Positions 7,752 through 16,946 of a stretch of 64,000 nucleotides of DNA are shown one piece after another (position 1 is the first letter of the stretch; each line of letters begins with the position of its first letter). Source of the DNA: Halomicrococcus gelatinilyticus (GTDB lineage Archaea > Halobacteriota > Halobacteria > Halobacteriales > Haladaptataceae); NCBI GenBank assembly GCA_024227995.1, contig CP100467.1, forward strand, positions 62,001 through 126,000. The letters are read 5' to 3'. Under the pieces are notes generated by a model. That model did not search any database. It saw only the letters and a program-made list of their open reading frames with translations, and was not told where the DNA came from. A program made the translations under genes and the position numbers.

Positions 7752-9740
7752 TCAGTTGAACGACAGGTCCGGCGGCGCGGCGTCGACGACGGCGACGTCG
7801 AAACCGTCGACGGTCGGCCCGCCGACGATGAAGTCAGTTCCAGGGGGGACGTCCAGGTCGACCGACTCGCTGCCGAAGTTCGTTATCCAGGTGTAGCCGC
7901 CGCGCTCGGCGACCCTGACGGCGTCCGGCAGGCGGTCCGTCCGGACGACGCCCGCCGCGTCGAGGTACCGTGTGAGGAGTTCGTCCGCCAGGTCCGGTTC
8001 CGGCCAGACCCCACAGTAGGCGACGCCGCCGTCGCCGACGTCGCGCTCGACGACGGCCGGGCGACCCCCGGCGACGCCGCCGGCGTGGGTTGCGACGACG
8101 TCGGCGTCGTCGGGAGCGAGCCACTCCGCCCAGGTCCGGTAGTCGTACCGCTCGCCGTCGAGGTCGACGCGCGTCGGCACCTGGCCGGGGAGGCTCTCGC
8201 GCTGGTCGACCGTCGCGCCGACGAGGTCGGCGAGCGGGCCGGGCGCGGACGCGCGGTGGAGCTTGTTCGCGGGGTCCTTGACGCCGGTCCGCGGACCGAA
8301 GCAGACGCGGCCGCCCGCCTCTGCGTAGGCCCGGAGCGCGGCGGCGCGCTCGTCGTCGACGAGGTGGAGCGCGGGGGCGACGACGAGGTCGTACCCCGAG
8401 AGGTCGACACCGGGGGCGACGACGTCGGTCTGGACGCCGTGGCGCCGGACGGCGTCGTAGAACGCGCGGAGGTGCGACCAGTAGTTCCAGTCCGGGGCGT
8501 GGGGCTCGATCTCGGTCGCCCAGAGGTTCTCGTAGTCGTGGAGGACGGCGACGGGAGCGTCGACGGGGCCGAGGTCGAACAGCTCGTCCGCCGCCTGCGC
8601 GGCGTCGCGGTACCCGCGGCCGGGCGACCCGTCGGGCTTGCAGAGGCCGGCGTGGTACTGCTCCTGGCCCTGCCGGCAGCGACGCCACCGGAAGTAGCAG
8701 ACGGCGTCGCCGCCGTGGGCGACGGCGTGGTGCGCCCAGAGCCGCATCGCGCCCTCGCCGGGCTGGGGACCGTGCGGCGACCAGTTCACGTCGCCGGGCT
8801 GCTGTTCCATCACCCAGAACGGCGTCCCGTCGGCACCGCGGTAGAGGTCGTGGTTCAGTCCGACCTCGTCCGGGTCGCCGGCGCGGAGTTCGTCGACGGT
8901 GGGGTCGCCCTGCCGGCGGTCCTGGACGAACCCCGTCGGGTAGGAGTCCCACGCGAGGAAGTCGAGGTCGGCGGCGAGCGAGTGGGCGTCGAGGCTGTCG
9001 AAGTCGCCCATGAAGTTGTGCGTGACGAACCAGTCGTCGTTCGCCTCGCGCACGAGGTCCGCGTGGAGGCGGTTGTACTCGACGACGCTGTCGTTGGCGA
9101 AGCGGTAGTAGTCGAGCAGGCGCGAGGGATGCTGGTCGGCGGGCGTCGGCCGCGGCGGGTCGACGGCCGCGAACGAATCGTACTGCTGGCTCCAGAACGT
9201 CGTGCCCCAGGCCTCGTTCAGCGCCGCGACCGACTGGTACTTCTCGCGAAGCCAGTCGCGGAAGGCGTCGGCGCAGTCGTCGCAGTAACAGCGGACGGTG
9301 TCGTGGCAGCCGTACTCGTTGTCGGTCTGCCAGCCGACGACCGCGGGGTGGTCGGCGTACCGCTCGGTGAACGCCCGGACGATGCGTTCCGTCTCGCGCC
9401 GGTAGGCGTCGGAGTTGAAGCAGGTGAACCGTCGGCTCCCCCAGTTGCGGGTGGTGCCGTCGCGGTCGACCTGCAGTATCCCGGGGCGCTCGTCGACGAG
9501 CCACTTCGGCGGCGTGGCCGTCGGCGTGCAGAGGACGGCCGCCATGCCGTGCTCGCCGACGAGGTCGACGGCGTCGTCGAGCCACTCGAAGTCGAACTCG
9601 CCGCGGGCGGGTTCGACCCGCCCCCACGAGAACTCCGCCATGCGGACGTACTCGATGCCGGCGTCCGCCATCCGTTCGACGTCTCGTTCCCAGTCGTCGC
9701 TCGGCCAGTGTTCGGGGAAGTAGCAGACTCCGATCGTCAT
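7752..9740 (-). CDS. bgaH: Beta-galactosidase, GH42, haloarchaeal BgaH type
   Basis: A 662-residue cytoplasmic enzyme hydrolysing terminal beta-D-galactosides, close in length to the characterised Haloferax BgaH (about 665 residues). The TIM barrel carries the acid/base Glu142 in WQTDNEYG and the nucleophile Glu312 in VMEQQPG. The zinc-site cysteines C107, C151, C153 and C156 (CYCDDC) are present. The trimerisation and C-terminal beta domains follow. There is no signal peptide, so substrates must be imported. It is the last gene of the leftward galactoside operon, 86 bases after the alpha-galactosidase gene. That gap is larger than elsewhere in the operon and holds a direct repeat, so extra local control is possible. 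Confidence 0.95.
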   Translation of the reverse strand: MTIGVCYFPEHWPSDDWERDVERMADAGIEYVRMAEFSWGRVEPARGEFDFEWLDDAVDLVGEHGMAAVLCTPTATPPKWLVDERPGILQVDRDGTTRNWGSRRFTCFNSDAYRRETERIVRAFTERYADHPAVVGWQTDNEYGCHDTVRCYCDDCADAFRDWLREKYQSVAALNEAWGTTFWSQQYDSFAAVDPPRPTPADQHPSRLLDYYRFANDSVVEYNRLHADLVREANDDWFVTHNFMGDFDSLDAHSLAADLDFLAWDSYPTGFVQDRRQGDPTVDELRAGDPDEVGLNHDLYRGADGTPFWVMEQQPGDVNWSPHGPQPGEGAMRLWAHHAVAHGGDAVCYFRWRRCRQGQEQYHAGLCKPDGSPGRGYRDAAQAADELFDLGPVDAPVAVLHDYENLWATEIEPHAPDWNYWSHLRAFYDAVRRHGVQTDVVAPGVDLSGYDLVVAPALHLVDDERAAALRAYAEAGGRVCFGPRTGVKDPANKLHRASAPGPLADLVGATVDQRESLPGQVPTRVDLDGERYDYRTWAEWLAPDDADVVATHAGGVAGGRPAVVERDVGDGGVAYCGVWPEPDLADELLTRYLDAAGVVRTDRLPDAVRVAERGGYTWITNFGSESVDLDVPPGTDFIVGGPTVDGFDVAVVDAAPPDLSFN

Positions 9741-9756
9741 GCGTGGTGAGGAGTGG

Positions 9757-9795
9757 GTGTCATCGGTGATGGTGAGGTGCGCGTGTCATCGGTGA
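9757..9795. repeat. Direct repeat in the alpha-/beta-galactosidase gap
   Basis: The 13-mer GTGTCATCGGTGA occurs at 9757-9769 and again at 9783-9795, with a 26-base period. It lies between the alpha-galactosidase stop and the beta-galactosidase start. TCATCGGTGATGGTGA within it resembles the core TCATCGATGGTGA of the inverted repeat at 18400-18418 with a GGT insertion. It may be a second regulator site or a processing signal. Confidence 0.45.
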
Positions 9796-9826
9796 GGAGG
9801 TCGCGTCGTTGATGGTGCAGTGCCGG

Positions 9827-11920
9827 TCATCGTTCGTCCGGAGAGAGTTCGTTCGTGCCGGGCGTGAGGACGACCTCGGTCGGGCCCGTCCCGGCCGGCG
9901 CTGCGACGACGGCCCTCTGCGGTCGGCCGGCGTCGAGGGTCACGGCGAGGGCGTCCCCGTCGCGCTCGATGGCGGTCACCTGCGCGGCGAGGTTGGCGAG
10001 GTGGTCCGCGCCGACGAGCTGTGGCCCGTCACGGGCCGGGGTAAGGTGCGCCAGCAAGCAGCCGTGTGCGGGGACCTCGCGCTCGACGGGACCGGTACCG
10101 CAGTACCGGCGGTCGAACGCGTCCCAGACGTGCGCACCGGAGAGACCGTGGTCCGCCGGGTCGATGCGCACCGTCCGGGCGTCGTCGCTCCAGTTGAACG
10201 CGGCGACGGCGAGCGCGCCGTCGGCCGGCCGCTCGCAGGCGACCCTGGTCGGCAGTTCCCGCTCGCCGACGCCGAGGACCCGCCCGGTCTCCACCGGCGG
10301 CAGGGACCGTTCGACGAGGTCGCGGGAGACGTCGCCCACGTCCGCGATGCGGTCGCTGACGACGTTCGAACCGCCGAGCAGGGCGACGAGCGCGGCGAAC
10401 GACCGGCGCTCGGCGAGCGAGAGGTCGGTCGTCTCGCGGACCAGCTGGCAGTCCGGGTCGTTCACCCAGAGCCGCCGGTGGGTCCACTGGCGGTTGAGGA
10501 CGTTCCGGACCGCGTTCTCGTGGGCGGGCTGGCTCGCGGGGGACGCCCGCCAGTGCGGCGCGGTGTCCGGGCCGACGCGCATCGCGTCGACGAGGCCGAC
10601 GCTCTGGCCCTGGAGCGCGCCGCAGCCGAGCAGGAAGACGTCGCCGACGGCGTCGCGGATTGTCGCCAGGCCGCGGCGGTAGGCCTCCGCGCGGGTGACG
10701 TCCTCGTGGCGGTCGCCCGGGAGCGCGGCGGCGTAGAGGAAGTCAAGCTTGCAGTACTCGAAGCCCCACTCGTCGACGACGGTCTCGAACGTCTCCCGCA
10801 GCCAGTCCAGGACCCCGGGATGGGTGGTGTCGAGCGCGTACATCGGTCCGTGGCGCGGCCCGGCGTCGACCGGGTCGCCGTCGTCGGTCACCAGCCACTC
10901 TGGGTGGTCGGCGGCGAGCGCCGAGTCCGCCTGAACGTAGAACGGTGCCACCCAGAGACCGGGCGTGTGGCCGGCGTCGCGCACGTCGTCGACGAGGCCC
11001 GCGACGTCCTCGAACCCGTCGTCGAGGGTTCGCCAGTCGCCGAACGCGACCTGGTAGCCGTCGTCGACCTGGACGAGGTCGAGCGGGGCATCCCAGTCGT
11101 CGAGCGCGTCGAGCGTCTCCCGGACGTCGCCCTCGGTGACGTCGGTGAAGTAGTGGTACCACGAGCACCAGCCGGTCGGCGCGTCGTCCGGCACGCGTGC
11201 GTCCATCCGCTTTGCGGTCGCCTCGGCGAGCGCGGCCAGCGCGTCGTCGAGGTCGCGCGTGGCGTCGACGCGCAGCGACGGCAACGCGACGCGCTCGCCG
11301 CCGACGACCCTCGTCGCGTCGCCGGGACAGACGGCGTCGACGCGGTGGACGCCGCCCTCGTCGTGGTCGACGTCGAACCGCGAGAGGAACCGCGAGTGGT
11401 CGAGGAAGCCAAGCGCGAGCGCACGGCCGCCGTCGAGCAGGGCCGTCACGCCATGGGAGGCTTCGCCCGGCGCGGCGAGGTCGCTCATCTGTGGGTCGTC
11501 GCCCTCAGGCGGGAAGCGCTCGCCGACCGGGAGCGTCGCCGTCGGCGTCCACGACTGGTAGCCGTGGCGGTAGCGCCGACTGTCCGGGCCGTGCGTCGGC
11601 GCCGCCGCGTCGGCGAGCGGCCGCAGGTCGCCGAGGACTGCCGACCCGTCGGCGGGCACCTGGAACGACAGGCGGACGTCGGCGTGGCCGTCGCCCGCGT
11701 CGAGTTCGACCGTCGTCGCCCAGTCGTCGTCGTGGACCGCGCGAGCGGTCCCGGGCGAGGAGTCGGTGGCGGCCGACGCACTAGCCGGGAGCGTCGCGGA
11801 ACCCACGTCGAGGGCCGGTCGGCCGTCGAGCACCGTCTCGCCGTCGCGTTCGACGACGAGGCGGCGCTCCGCCGGCCGGTACTCCACCGCGGTGTCGCCG
11901 CCCGCGACCCGGATGGCCAT
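9827..11920 (-). CDS. Alpha-galactosidase, GH36 family
   Basis: A 697-residue glycoside hydrolase that releases terminal alpha-galactose from melibiose- or raffinose-type sugars. An N-terminal beta-sandwich (about 1-240) precedes the TIM barrel, which starts near GWCSWYHYF (250-258). The nucleophile is Asp393 in CKLDFLYA, and the acid/base is Asp452 in RVGPD. A C-terminal beta domain follows. No signal peptide is present, so it acts in the cytoplasm on imported sugar. Its ATG overlaps the stop of the preceding SDR gene (TGATG), which indicates translational coupling in the operon. Confidence 0.93.
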   Translation of the reverse strand: MAIRVAGGDTAVEYRPAERRLVVERDGETVLDGRPALDVGSATLPASASAATDSSPGTARAVHDDDWATTVELDAGDGHADVRLSFQVPADGSAVLGDLRPLADAAAPTHGPDSRRYRHGYQSWTPTATLPVGERFPPEGDDPQMSDLAAPGEASHGVTALLDGGRALALGFLDHSRFLSRFDVDHDEGGVHRVDAVCPGDATRVVGGERVALPSLRVDATRDLDDALAALAEATAKRMDARVPDDAPTGWCSWYHYFTDVTEGDVRETLDALDDWDAPLDLVQVDDGYQVAFGDWRTLDDGFEDVAGLVDDVRDAGHTPGLWVAPFYVQADSALAADHPEWLVTDDGDPVDAGPRHGPMYALDTTHPGVLDWLRETFETVVDEWGFEYCKLDFLYAAALPGDRHEDVTRAEAYRRGLATIRDAVGDVFLLGCGALQGQSVGLVDAMRVGPDTAPHWRASPASQPAHENAVRNVLNRQWTHRRLWVNDPDCQLVRETTDLSLAERRSFAALVALLGGSNVVSDRIADVGDVSRDLVERSLPPVETGRVLGVGERELPTRVACERPADGALAVAAFNWSDDARTVRIDPADHGLSGAHVWDAFDRRYCGTGPVEREVPAHGCLLAHLTPARDGPQLVGADHLANLAAQVTAIERDGDALAVTLDAGRPQRAVVAAPAGTGPTEVVLTPGTNELSPDER

Positions 11921-12756
11921 CAGTCCCCGTCCTCCTCGCCCCGCTCGCGTCGTTCGCGGTAGTCCGGCAACATGTCGTCCTGCATCACCGCAGTGCGCCC
12001 GCCGTCGACGAGGAGGGACGTCCCCGTCACGAAGGCGGCCTCGTCGCTGGCGAGGAACGCCACGGCGGCAGCGACGTCCTCGGGGTCGCCCAGGCGGCCG
12101 ACCGGGTGGATGGATTCGAGGTGCTCGCGGTACTCCGCGTCCATCCCGTCGGTCGTGCGCTCGATGGCGACCCAGCCCGGGTTGACGGTGTTCACCCGGA
12201 CCCGGGGGCCGAAGTCGAGCGCCATCGCGCGCGTCATCCCGTCGATGCCCGCCTTCACCGCGTTGTACGGGAACATCTCCGGCATCGTCAGGCGGGCGTG
12301 GTTCGAGGAGACGTTGACGATGGCGCCCTCGTCCATGTACTCGCGGGCGTGCTTGGCGCAGAGCCAGTAGGAGCGGAAGTCCGTCTCCAGGACGAAGTCC
12401 CAGTCGTCCATCGACGCGTCGTCGGCCGCCGTGTTCGTCTCGACGCCGGCGTTGTTGACGAGAACGTCGAGGCCGCCGTACTCCGCGGCTGTGGCCTCGA
12501 CGAGCGCCGCGACGTCGTCCGGGTCGCGCATGTCCGCGCGGACGAACGTCGCGTCGCCGCCCGCCGCCTCGACGTCGGCGACGGTGGCCTCGCCGTCCTC
12601 GCGGGTGCGACCGGTGACGACGACGTTCGCGCCCTCGAGGGCGAACCGGCGGGCGATGCCCGCGCCGATGCCGCGGGTCGACCCGGTGACGAGGACGGTC
12701 GCGTCCTCGAACCGGTGGGGGCTGTCGCTGGTGGTGGCGTCCGACACGGTCACCAC
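11920..12756 (-). CDS. SDR dehydrogenase, probable sugar (galactose) 1-dehydrogenase
   Basis: A 278-residue classical SDR. The cofactor motif is TGSTRGIG (24-31), NNAG is at 101-104, and the catalytic residues are Ser150/151, Tyr164 and Lys168. It lies between galactonate dehydratase and alpha-galactosidase in one operon. The best inference is that it oxidises galactose (to galactonolactone) in a De Ley-Doudoroff type route; the substrate is not proven by sequence. The start is one of several clustered GTG codons (12756, 12753, 12747) that overlap the stop of the upstream gene. The C-terminus ends in a charged DYRERRERGEEDGD tail. Confidence 0.85.
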   Translation of the reverse strand: MVTVSDATTSDSPHRFEDATVLVTGSTRGIGAGIARRFALEGANVVVTGRTREDGEATVADVEAAGGDATFVRADMRDPDDVAALVEATAAEYGGLDVLVNNAGVETNTAADDASMDDWDFVLETDFRSYWLCAKHAREYMDEGAIVNVSSNHARLTMPEMFPYNAVKAGIDGMTRAMALDFGPRVRVNTVNPGWVAIERTTDGMDAEYREHLESIHPVGRLGDPEDVAAAVAFLASDEAAFVTGTSLLVDGGRTAVMQDDMLPDYRERRERGEEDGD

Positions 12757-13904
12757 TCCGCGACGCTCCCGTCCTCGTGTCGCCAGACGGGGTTGTGCCA
12801 GTTCACGTCGCCCGCCTTCGCGCGGACGTGCTCTTCGTCGATGTCGATGCCGAGGCCGGGGCCGTCGGGCAGGTCGACGTAGCCGTCTCGGTACTCGAAC
12901 ACCGAGGCGTCGGCGAGGTAGTCGAGGACGTCGCTGGTCTCGTTGTAGTGGATGTCGAGGCTCTGCTCCTGGATGAGTGCGTTCGGCGCGACGGCGTCCA
13001 CCTGGATGCAGGACGCGAGCGCGATGGGGCCGAGCGGGCAGTGCGGTGCCATCGCCACGTCGTACGTCTCGGCCATGTCGGCGATCTTCTTCACCTCGGT
13101 GATGCCGCCGGCGTGGCTCAGGTCCGGCTGGATGACGTCGACGCTACCGTTCTCGAACACCTCCTTGAAGTCCCAGCGACTGAACATGCGCTCGCCGGTC
13201 GCGATGGGGATTGTCGTGTGGTCGGCGATCTTCGGCAGGACGTCGTTGTGTTCGGGGAGCACCGGCTCCTCGATGAACATCGGCTCGTGCGGTTCGAGCG
13301 CCTTCGCCAGGCGCTTGGCCATCGGCTTCGACACGCGGCCGTGGAAGTCGACGCCGACGTCCACGTCGTCGTCGACGGCGTCGCGGACGGCCGCCAGGCG
13401 GGCGACGGCGTCGTCGACCGCCGCCGGGGAGTCGACCCGCCGCAGTTCGGCGGTGGCGTTCATCTTCAGCGCCGTGAACCCGGCGTCGACCTTCTCCCGG
13501 GCGGCCTCCGCGACCCTGTCGGGGCGGTCGCCGCCGATCCACTGGTAGACGCGGATGCGGTCGCGGGCCCGGCCACCGAGCAGTTCGTAGACTGGCGCGT
13601 CGAACCGCTTGCCCTTGATGTCCCAGAGGGCCTGGTCGATGCCCGCGATGGCCGACATGAGGACCGGGCCGCCGCGGTAGAAGCCGCCGCGGTACATCGT
13701 CTGCCAGTGGTCCTCGATGCGGCCCGGCGACTTCCCGAGCAGGTAGGTGTCGAGGAGTTCCTCGACGGCGGCGCGGACGGTGTGCGCCCGCCCCTCGACG
13801 ACCGGTTCGCCCCACCCGACGAGGCCGTCGCTCGTCTCCAGGCGGAGGAACAGCCAGCGCGGCGGCACCTCGTAGAGGTCGTAGTCGACGATGCGCGTCT
13901 TCAC
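12750..13904 (-). CDS. dgoD: D-galactonate dehydratase (enolase superfamily)
   Basis: A 384-residue mandelate-racemase-subgroup enolase-superfamily enzyme that dehydrates galactonate to 2-keto-3-deoxygalactonate. The Mg2+ ligands and catalytic residues fit DgoD: Asp186 and His188 in VDFHGRV, Glu212 in IEEPV, Glu238 in GERM, and the second catalytic His288 in APHCPLGPI. QEQS follows near 315. Residue pattern and operon context agree on this function. Related dehydratases with other sugar acids are the main alternative. Its ATG at 13904 overlaps the stop of the ATPase gene, and its stop overlaps the SDR start. Confidence 0.9.
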   Translation of the reverse strand: MKTRIVDYDLYEVPPRWLFLRLETSDGLVGWGEPVVEGRAHTVRAAVEELLDTYLLGKSPGRIEDHWQTMYRGGFYRGGPVLMSAIAGIDQALWDIKGKRFDAPVYELLGGRARDRIRVYQWIGGDRPDRVAEAAREKVDAGFTALKMNATAELRRVDSPAAVDDAVARLAAVRDAVDDDVDVGVDFHGRVSKPMAKRLAKALEPHEPMFIEEPVLPEHNDVLPKIADHTTIPIATGERMFSRWDFKEVFENGSVDVIQPDLSHAGGITEVKKIADMAETYDVAMAPHCPLGPIALASCIQVDAVAPNALIQEQSLDIHYNETSDVLDYLADASVFEYRDGYVDLPDGPGLGIDIDEEHVRAKAGDVNWHNPVWRHEDGSVAEW

Positions 13905-15037
13905 GCCGACTCACCCTCCGTCTGGACGTAGTCGCCGACCGTCGCGCTCGTCTCGGCCGTCTTCGTCTTCAGCGACTCGCCCGTCTCCGCGTCGAAGAGG
14001 TACAGCGCCGCCTCGTCGAACGTGAACCGGACCGTCTGGCCCGGTTTCGGGTGCAGCGTGCTCGCGATGCGGGCGGTCAGCTCCCGGTCGCCGAGCGTCG
14101 CGTAGAGGAAGTTCTCGTTCCCCATCGGCTCGACGACGGACGCCTCGGCGGTGTTCCCGCCGGACTCGACAAGGCTGACGTCCTCCGGTCGGATGCCGAC
14201 GCGAACCTCGTCGTGACCCTCGACCCAGGACGGGTCGTCGAACTGGTAGGTGAACCCGCCCGGGCCGTGGAGCGTCCCGTCGTCGACCTCGGCCGCGAAG
14301 CGGTTGATGCTCGGCGAGCCGATGAAGTTCGCGACGAACTCGTTGGCCGGCGAGCTGTACACCTCCTCGGCGGTGCCGACCTGCTGGAGTTCTCCGTCGT
14401 TCATCACGGCGATGCGGTCGCCCATCGCCATGGCCTCCGTCTGGTCGTGCGTGACGTACATCGTCGTCACGTCGAGGTCGTGCTGGAGCTCCTGTAACTC
14501 CGTCCGCATCTCCGAGCGGAGCTTCGCGTCGAGGTTCGAGAGCGGTTCGTCCATCAGGAAGACCTCGGGCTGCCGGACGATGGCGCGGCCGAGCGCCACG
14601 CGCTGCTGCTGGCCGCCCGAGAGGTCGCGTGGTCGCTTTCCGAGCAGGTCCGAGATGCCGAGCATCTCGGCGGTGTCCTCGACCCGCTCGCGGATCTCCG
14701 CGGAGGTCAGTTCCGACGAGAGCTTCAGACCGAAGCCGATGTTCTTGCGGACGTTCATGTGCGGATAGAGGGCGTAGTTCTGGAAAACCATGGCGACGTC
14801 CCGGTCGCGCGCCCGGAGGTCGGTCACGTCCTCGTCGTCGAATCGGACGTGACCGCTGGTGACCTCCTCGAGCCCCGCGACGCAGCGCAGGGTCGTCGTC
14901 TTTCCACACCCCGACGGACCGACGAGGACGAGGAATTCCCCGTCCTCGACCGTCAGGTCGACGTCGTCGACGGCCGTGAGGACGCCGTCGTCGAGCTCGA
15001 ACTCCTTCCGTAAATCGTCGATGTTGATGATTGCCAT
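13901..15037 (-). CDS. Sugar ABC transporter ATP-binding protein (MsmK/UgpC type)
   Basis: A 378-residue ATPase of the CUT1 sugar importer class. It has Walker A GPSGCGKT (40-47), signature LSGGQ (138-142), Walker B FLMDEP (159-164) and a C-terminal MalK-like regulatory domain from about residue 240 (GIRPEDVSL). It energises uptake through the two permeases encoded just upstream. The start is ATG 15037, seven bases after the stop of the second permease gene. It is followed directly by the overlapping dgoD gene. Confidence 0.95.
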   Translation of the reverse strand: MAIINIDDLRKEFELDDGVLTAVDDVDLTVEDGEFLVLVGPSGCGKTTTLRCVAGLEEVTSGHVRFDDEDVTDLRARDRDVAMVFQNYALYPHMNVRKNIGFGLKLSSELTSAEIRERVEDTAEMLGISDLLGKRPRDLSGGQQQRVALGRAIVRQPEVFLMDEPLSNLDAKLRSEMRTELQELQHDLDVTTMYVTHDQTEAMAMGDRIAVMNDGELQQVGTAEEVYSSPANEFVANFIGSPSINRFAAEVDDGTLHGPGGFTYQFDDPSWVEGHDEVRVGIRPEDVSLVESGGNTAEASVVEPMGNENFLYATLGDRELTARIASTLHPKPGQTVRFTFDEAALYLFDAETGESLKTKTAETSATVGDYVQTEGESA

Positions 15038-15043
15038 GTGATA

Positions 15044-15922
15044 TCACTCCTTGACCGAACCGGCGAGGATGCCGCTGACGAAGTACTTCTGCAGGAAGAG
15101 AAAGAGGACGAAGATCGGCACGATAGAGAGACCGGCGGCGACCATGATCTGGTCGTAGTAGACGCGCTGTGCGCCGACGAGGTCGCTGATGGCGACCGGG
15201 ATGGTGTACTTGTCCTGGCTCAGGATGACCAGCGGGAACAGAAAGAGATTCCACTGGAAGAGAAAGAGGACGATGGCGAGCGCCGCCAGCGACGACTTCA
15301 TCGTCGGCAACGCCACGCGGTAGAACACCTGGAACTCCGTCGCCCCGTCCATGCGGGCGGATTCGAGCAGGGCGTCGGGAATCGACTTCATGTTCTGGCG
15401 CATCAGGAAGATGCCGAGGGGGTTCGCGGCCCACGGCAGGATGATGGCCCAGTAGGTGTTCGTCATCCCGATGCGCGACATCAGCAGGAACAGCGGGATG
15501 ACGAGCAGCTGGATGGGGAGCACGAGCGTCGCCAGGATGGTGTAGAATATCGGCTCCTTGTACCTGAACTCGTACTTCGCGAAGGCGAACCCGCCCATCG
15601 AACACAAGAGTAGCGAGAGGAGCGTGTACACCGTCCCGACGAGGACGCTGTTGCCGATGGCGGCGAGGAACCCGAGTCTGTACCCGAGGAGCTCGGTGCT
15701 GGACCGCTGCTGGAGCGCCTCGAAGTTGGCCAGGAACTGGTCGACCGACCCGGGGACGACCCGCGGGTCGCTGGCGGCGGCGAGGAACGCCTGCTCCTCG
15801 AGCGTCGCGGCGACGACGATCCAGTACAGCGGGACGACGGTGACGAGCACCGCCACGATCAGGAACGCGTAGGTGACGAGCTTCCAGGCGAACTCGCGCT
15901 GGTGGTCACGCACCGCCACCAC
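15044..15922 (-). CDS. Sugar ABC transporter permease (MalG/LacG type)
   Basis: A 292-residue inner membrane permease with about six helices. The EAA loop reads DALLESARMDGATEFQVFYR, which is the contact site for the ATPase. The MalG-type end is FLFLQKYFVSGILAGSVKE. The start lies within a run of GTG codons (15922, 15919, 15913) that overlaps the end of the preceding permease gene by up to 17 bases, so the exact start is uncertain. It acts with the 15906-16928 permease as a heterodimeric pore. Confidence 0.93.
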   Translation of the reverse strand: MVAVRDHQREFAWKLVTYAFLIVAVLVTVVPLYWIVVAATLEEQAFLAAASDPRVVPGSVDQFLANFEALQQRSSTELLGYRLGFLAAIGNSVLVGTVYTLLSLLLCSMGGFAFAKYEFRYKEPIFYTILATLVLPIQLLVIPLFLLMSRIGMTNTYWAIILPWAANPLGIFLMRQNMKSIPDALLESARMDGATEFQVFYRVALPTMKSSLAALAIVLFLFQWNLFLFPLVILSQDKYTIPVAISDLVGAQRVYYDQIMVAAGLSIVPIFVLFLFLQKYFVSGILAGSVKE

Positions 15923-16928
15923 CTCCGCCGACGGCCTTTATCTGGACGATGGAGAGCGTGCTGACGACGGCGATGAGCACCCACGTCAGCGCGCTCGCGT
16001 ACCCGAGCTGGAACTGGACGAACGCCATCTCGTAGATGTACTGGACGATGGTACGGGTCGCCTCGGCCGAGGCTCCCGCCTCGCTCACGATGAGCGGTTC
16101 GGAGAACAGCTTGAACGTCCCGATGGTCGAGGTGACGGCCACGAACAGCAGGACGGGCTTGAGCTGTGGGAGGGTCACGTACCGGAACTTCTGCAGGCGG
16201 TTCGCGCCGTCGATCTCGGCGGCCTCGTACAGCTGTTGGGGGACGTTCTGCAGTCCAGCGAGCAGGATGATCATGTTGTAGCCGGTCCACCGCCAGGTGA
16301 CGGCGCCAACGACGGTCATCCGCGACCAGAAGTCGCTCCGGAACCACGGGACGGGTCCGATGCCGACGAGGCCGAGCAGGTAGTTGACGAGGCCGTGCTG
16401 CTGCATGAGCAGGACGAAGACCGTCGCGTACGCGACGAGGTTCGCCGAGACCGGCAGCGCGAGCGTCGTCCGGAAGAGTCCGCGGAACCTGACGAACGAG
16501 GCGTTCAGCGCGACGGCGAGCGAGAGCGCGACGGCGATCATCAGCGGGACCTGCACCAGCAGGATGAACACGGTGTTGTACATCGCCTGGTGGAACTGGC
16601 CGTCGCCGAAGAGTCGCGCGTAGTTCGCCAGTCCGACGAACTCGAGGTTCGCGATCGAGGTGACCTGGAACCCGATACCGGGCACGGTGAACAGCACCGA
16701 GCCGCCGACGCCCTCGAACTGGAAGAACGAGAGGTAGACGGTGTACAGGATCGGGAACGCGAGGAACACCCCGAACAGCACGAAGAACGGCAACAGGAAG
16801 ACGTACGGGACCCCCTCGAAGCTCGGCAGTCGCTCGGAGACGCGCTGGCGACGCCAGCGGAACCGGTCGGCGAGCTCGTCGCGGTGCGACGTGCGTCGCT
16901 GGTTCATCGTTTCGTTCTGTTGAGACAT
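15906..16928 (-). CDS. Sugar ABC transporter permease (MalF/UgpA type)
   Basis: A 340-residue membrane permease. A cytoplasmic arginine-rich N-terminus is followed by about six helices, the first near residues 42-65. The EAA loop is QLYEAAEIDGANRLQKFRYVTLP, as in CUT1 permeases. The extended loop after helix 1 is typical of MalF-like subunits. The C-terminus ends in a run of glycines (VGGGGGGA). It is the second gene of the galactoside operon, 18 bases after the binding-protein gene. Confidence 0.93.
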   Translation of the reverse strand: MSQQNETMNQRRTSHRDELADRFRWRRQRVSERLPSFEGVPYVFLLPFFVLFGVFLAFPILYTVYLSFFQFEGVGGSVLFTVPGIGFQVTSIANLEFVGLANYARLFGDGQFHQAMYNTVFILLVQVPLMIAVALSLAVALNASFVRFRGLFRTTLALPVSANLVAYATVFVLLMQQHGLVNYLLGLVGIGPVPWFRSDFWSRMTVVGAVTWRWTGYNMIILLAGLQNVPQQLYEAAEIDGANRLQKFRYVTLPQLKPVLLFVAVTSTIGTFKLFSEPLIVSEAGASAEATRTIVQYIYEMAFVQFQLGYASALTWVLIAVVSTLSIVQIKAVGGGGGGA

Positions 16929-16946
16929 GTGGTGGCGAAGGGGTTC

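Noticed and set aside
9809-11962. 717-codon forward frame opposite alpha-galactosidase
   Set aside because: Mirrors the real gene in a complementary frame; no recognisable motifs.
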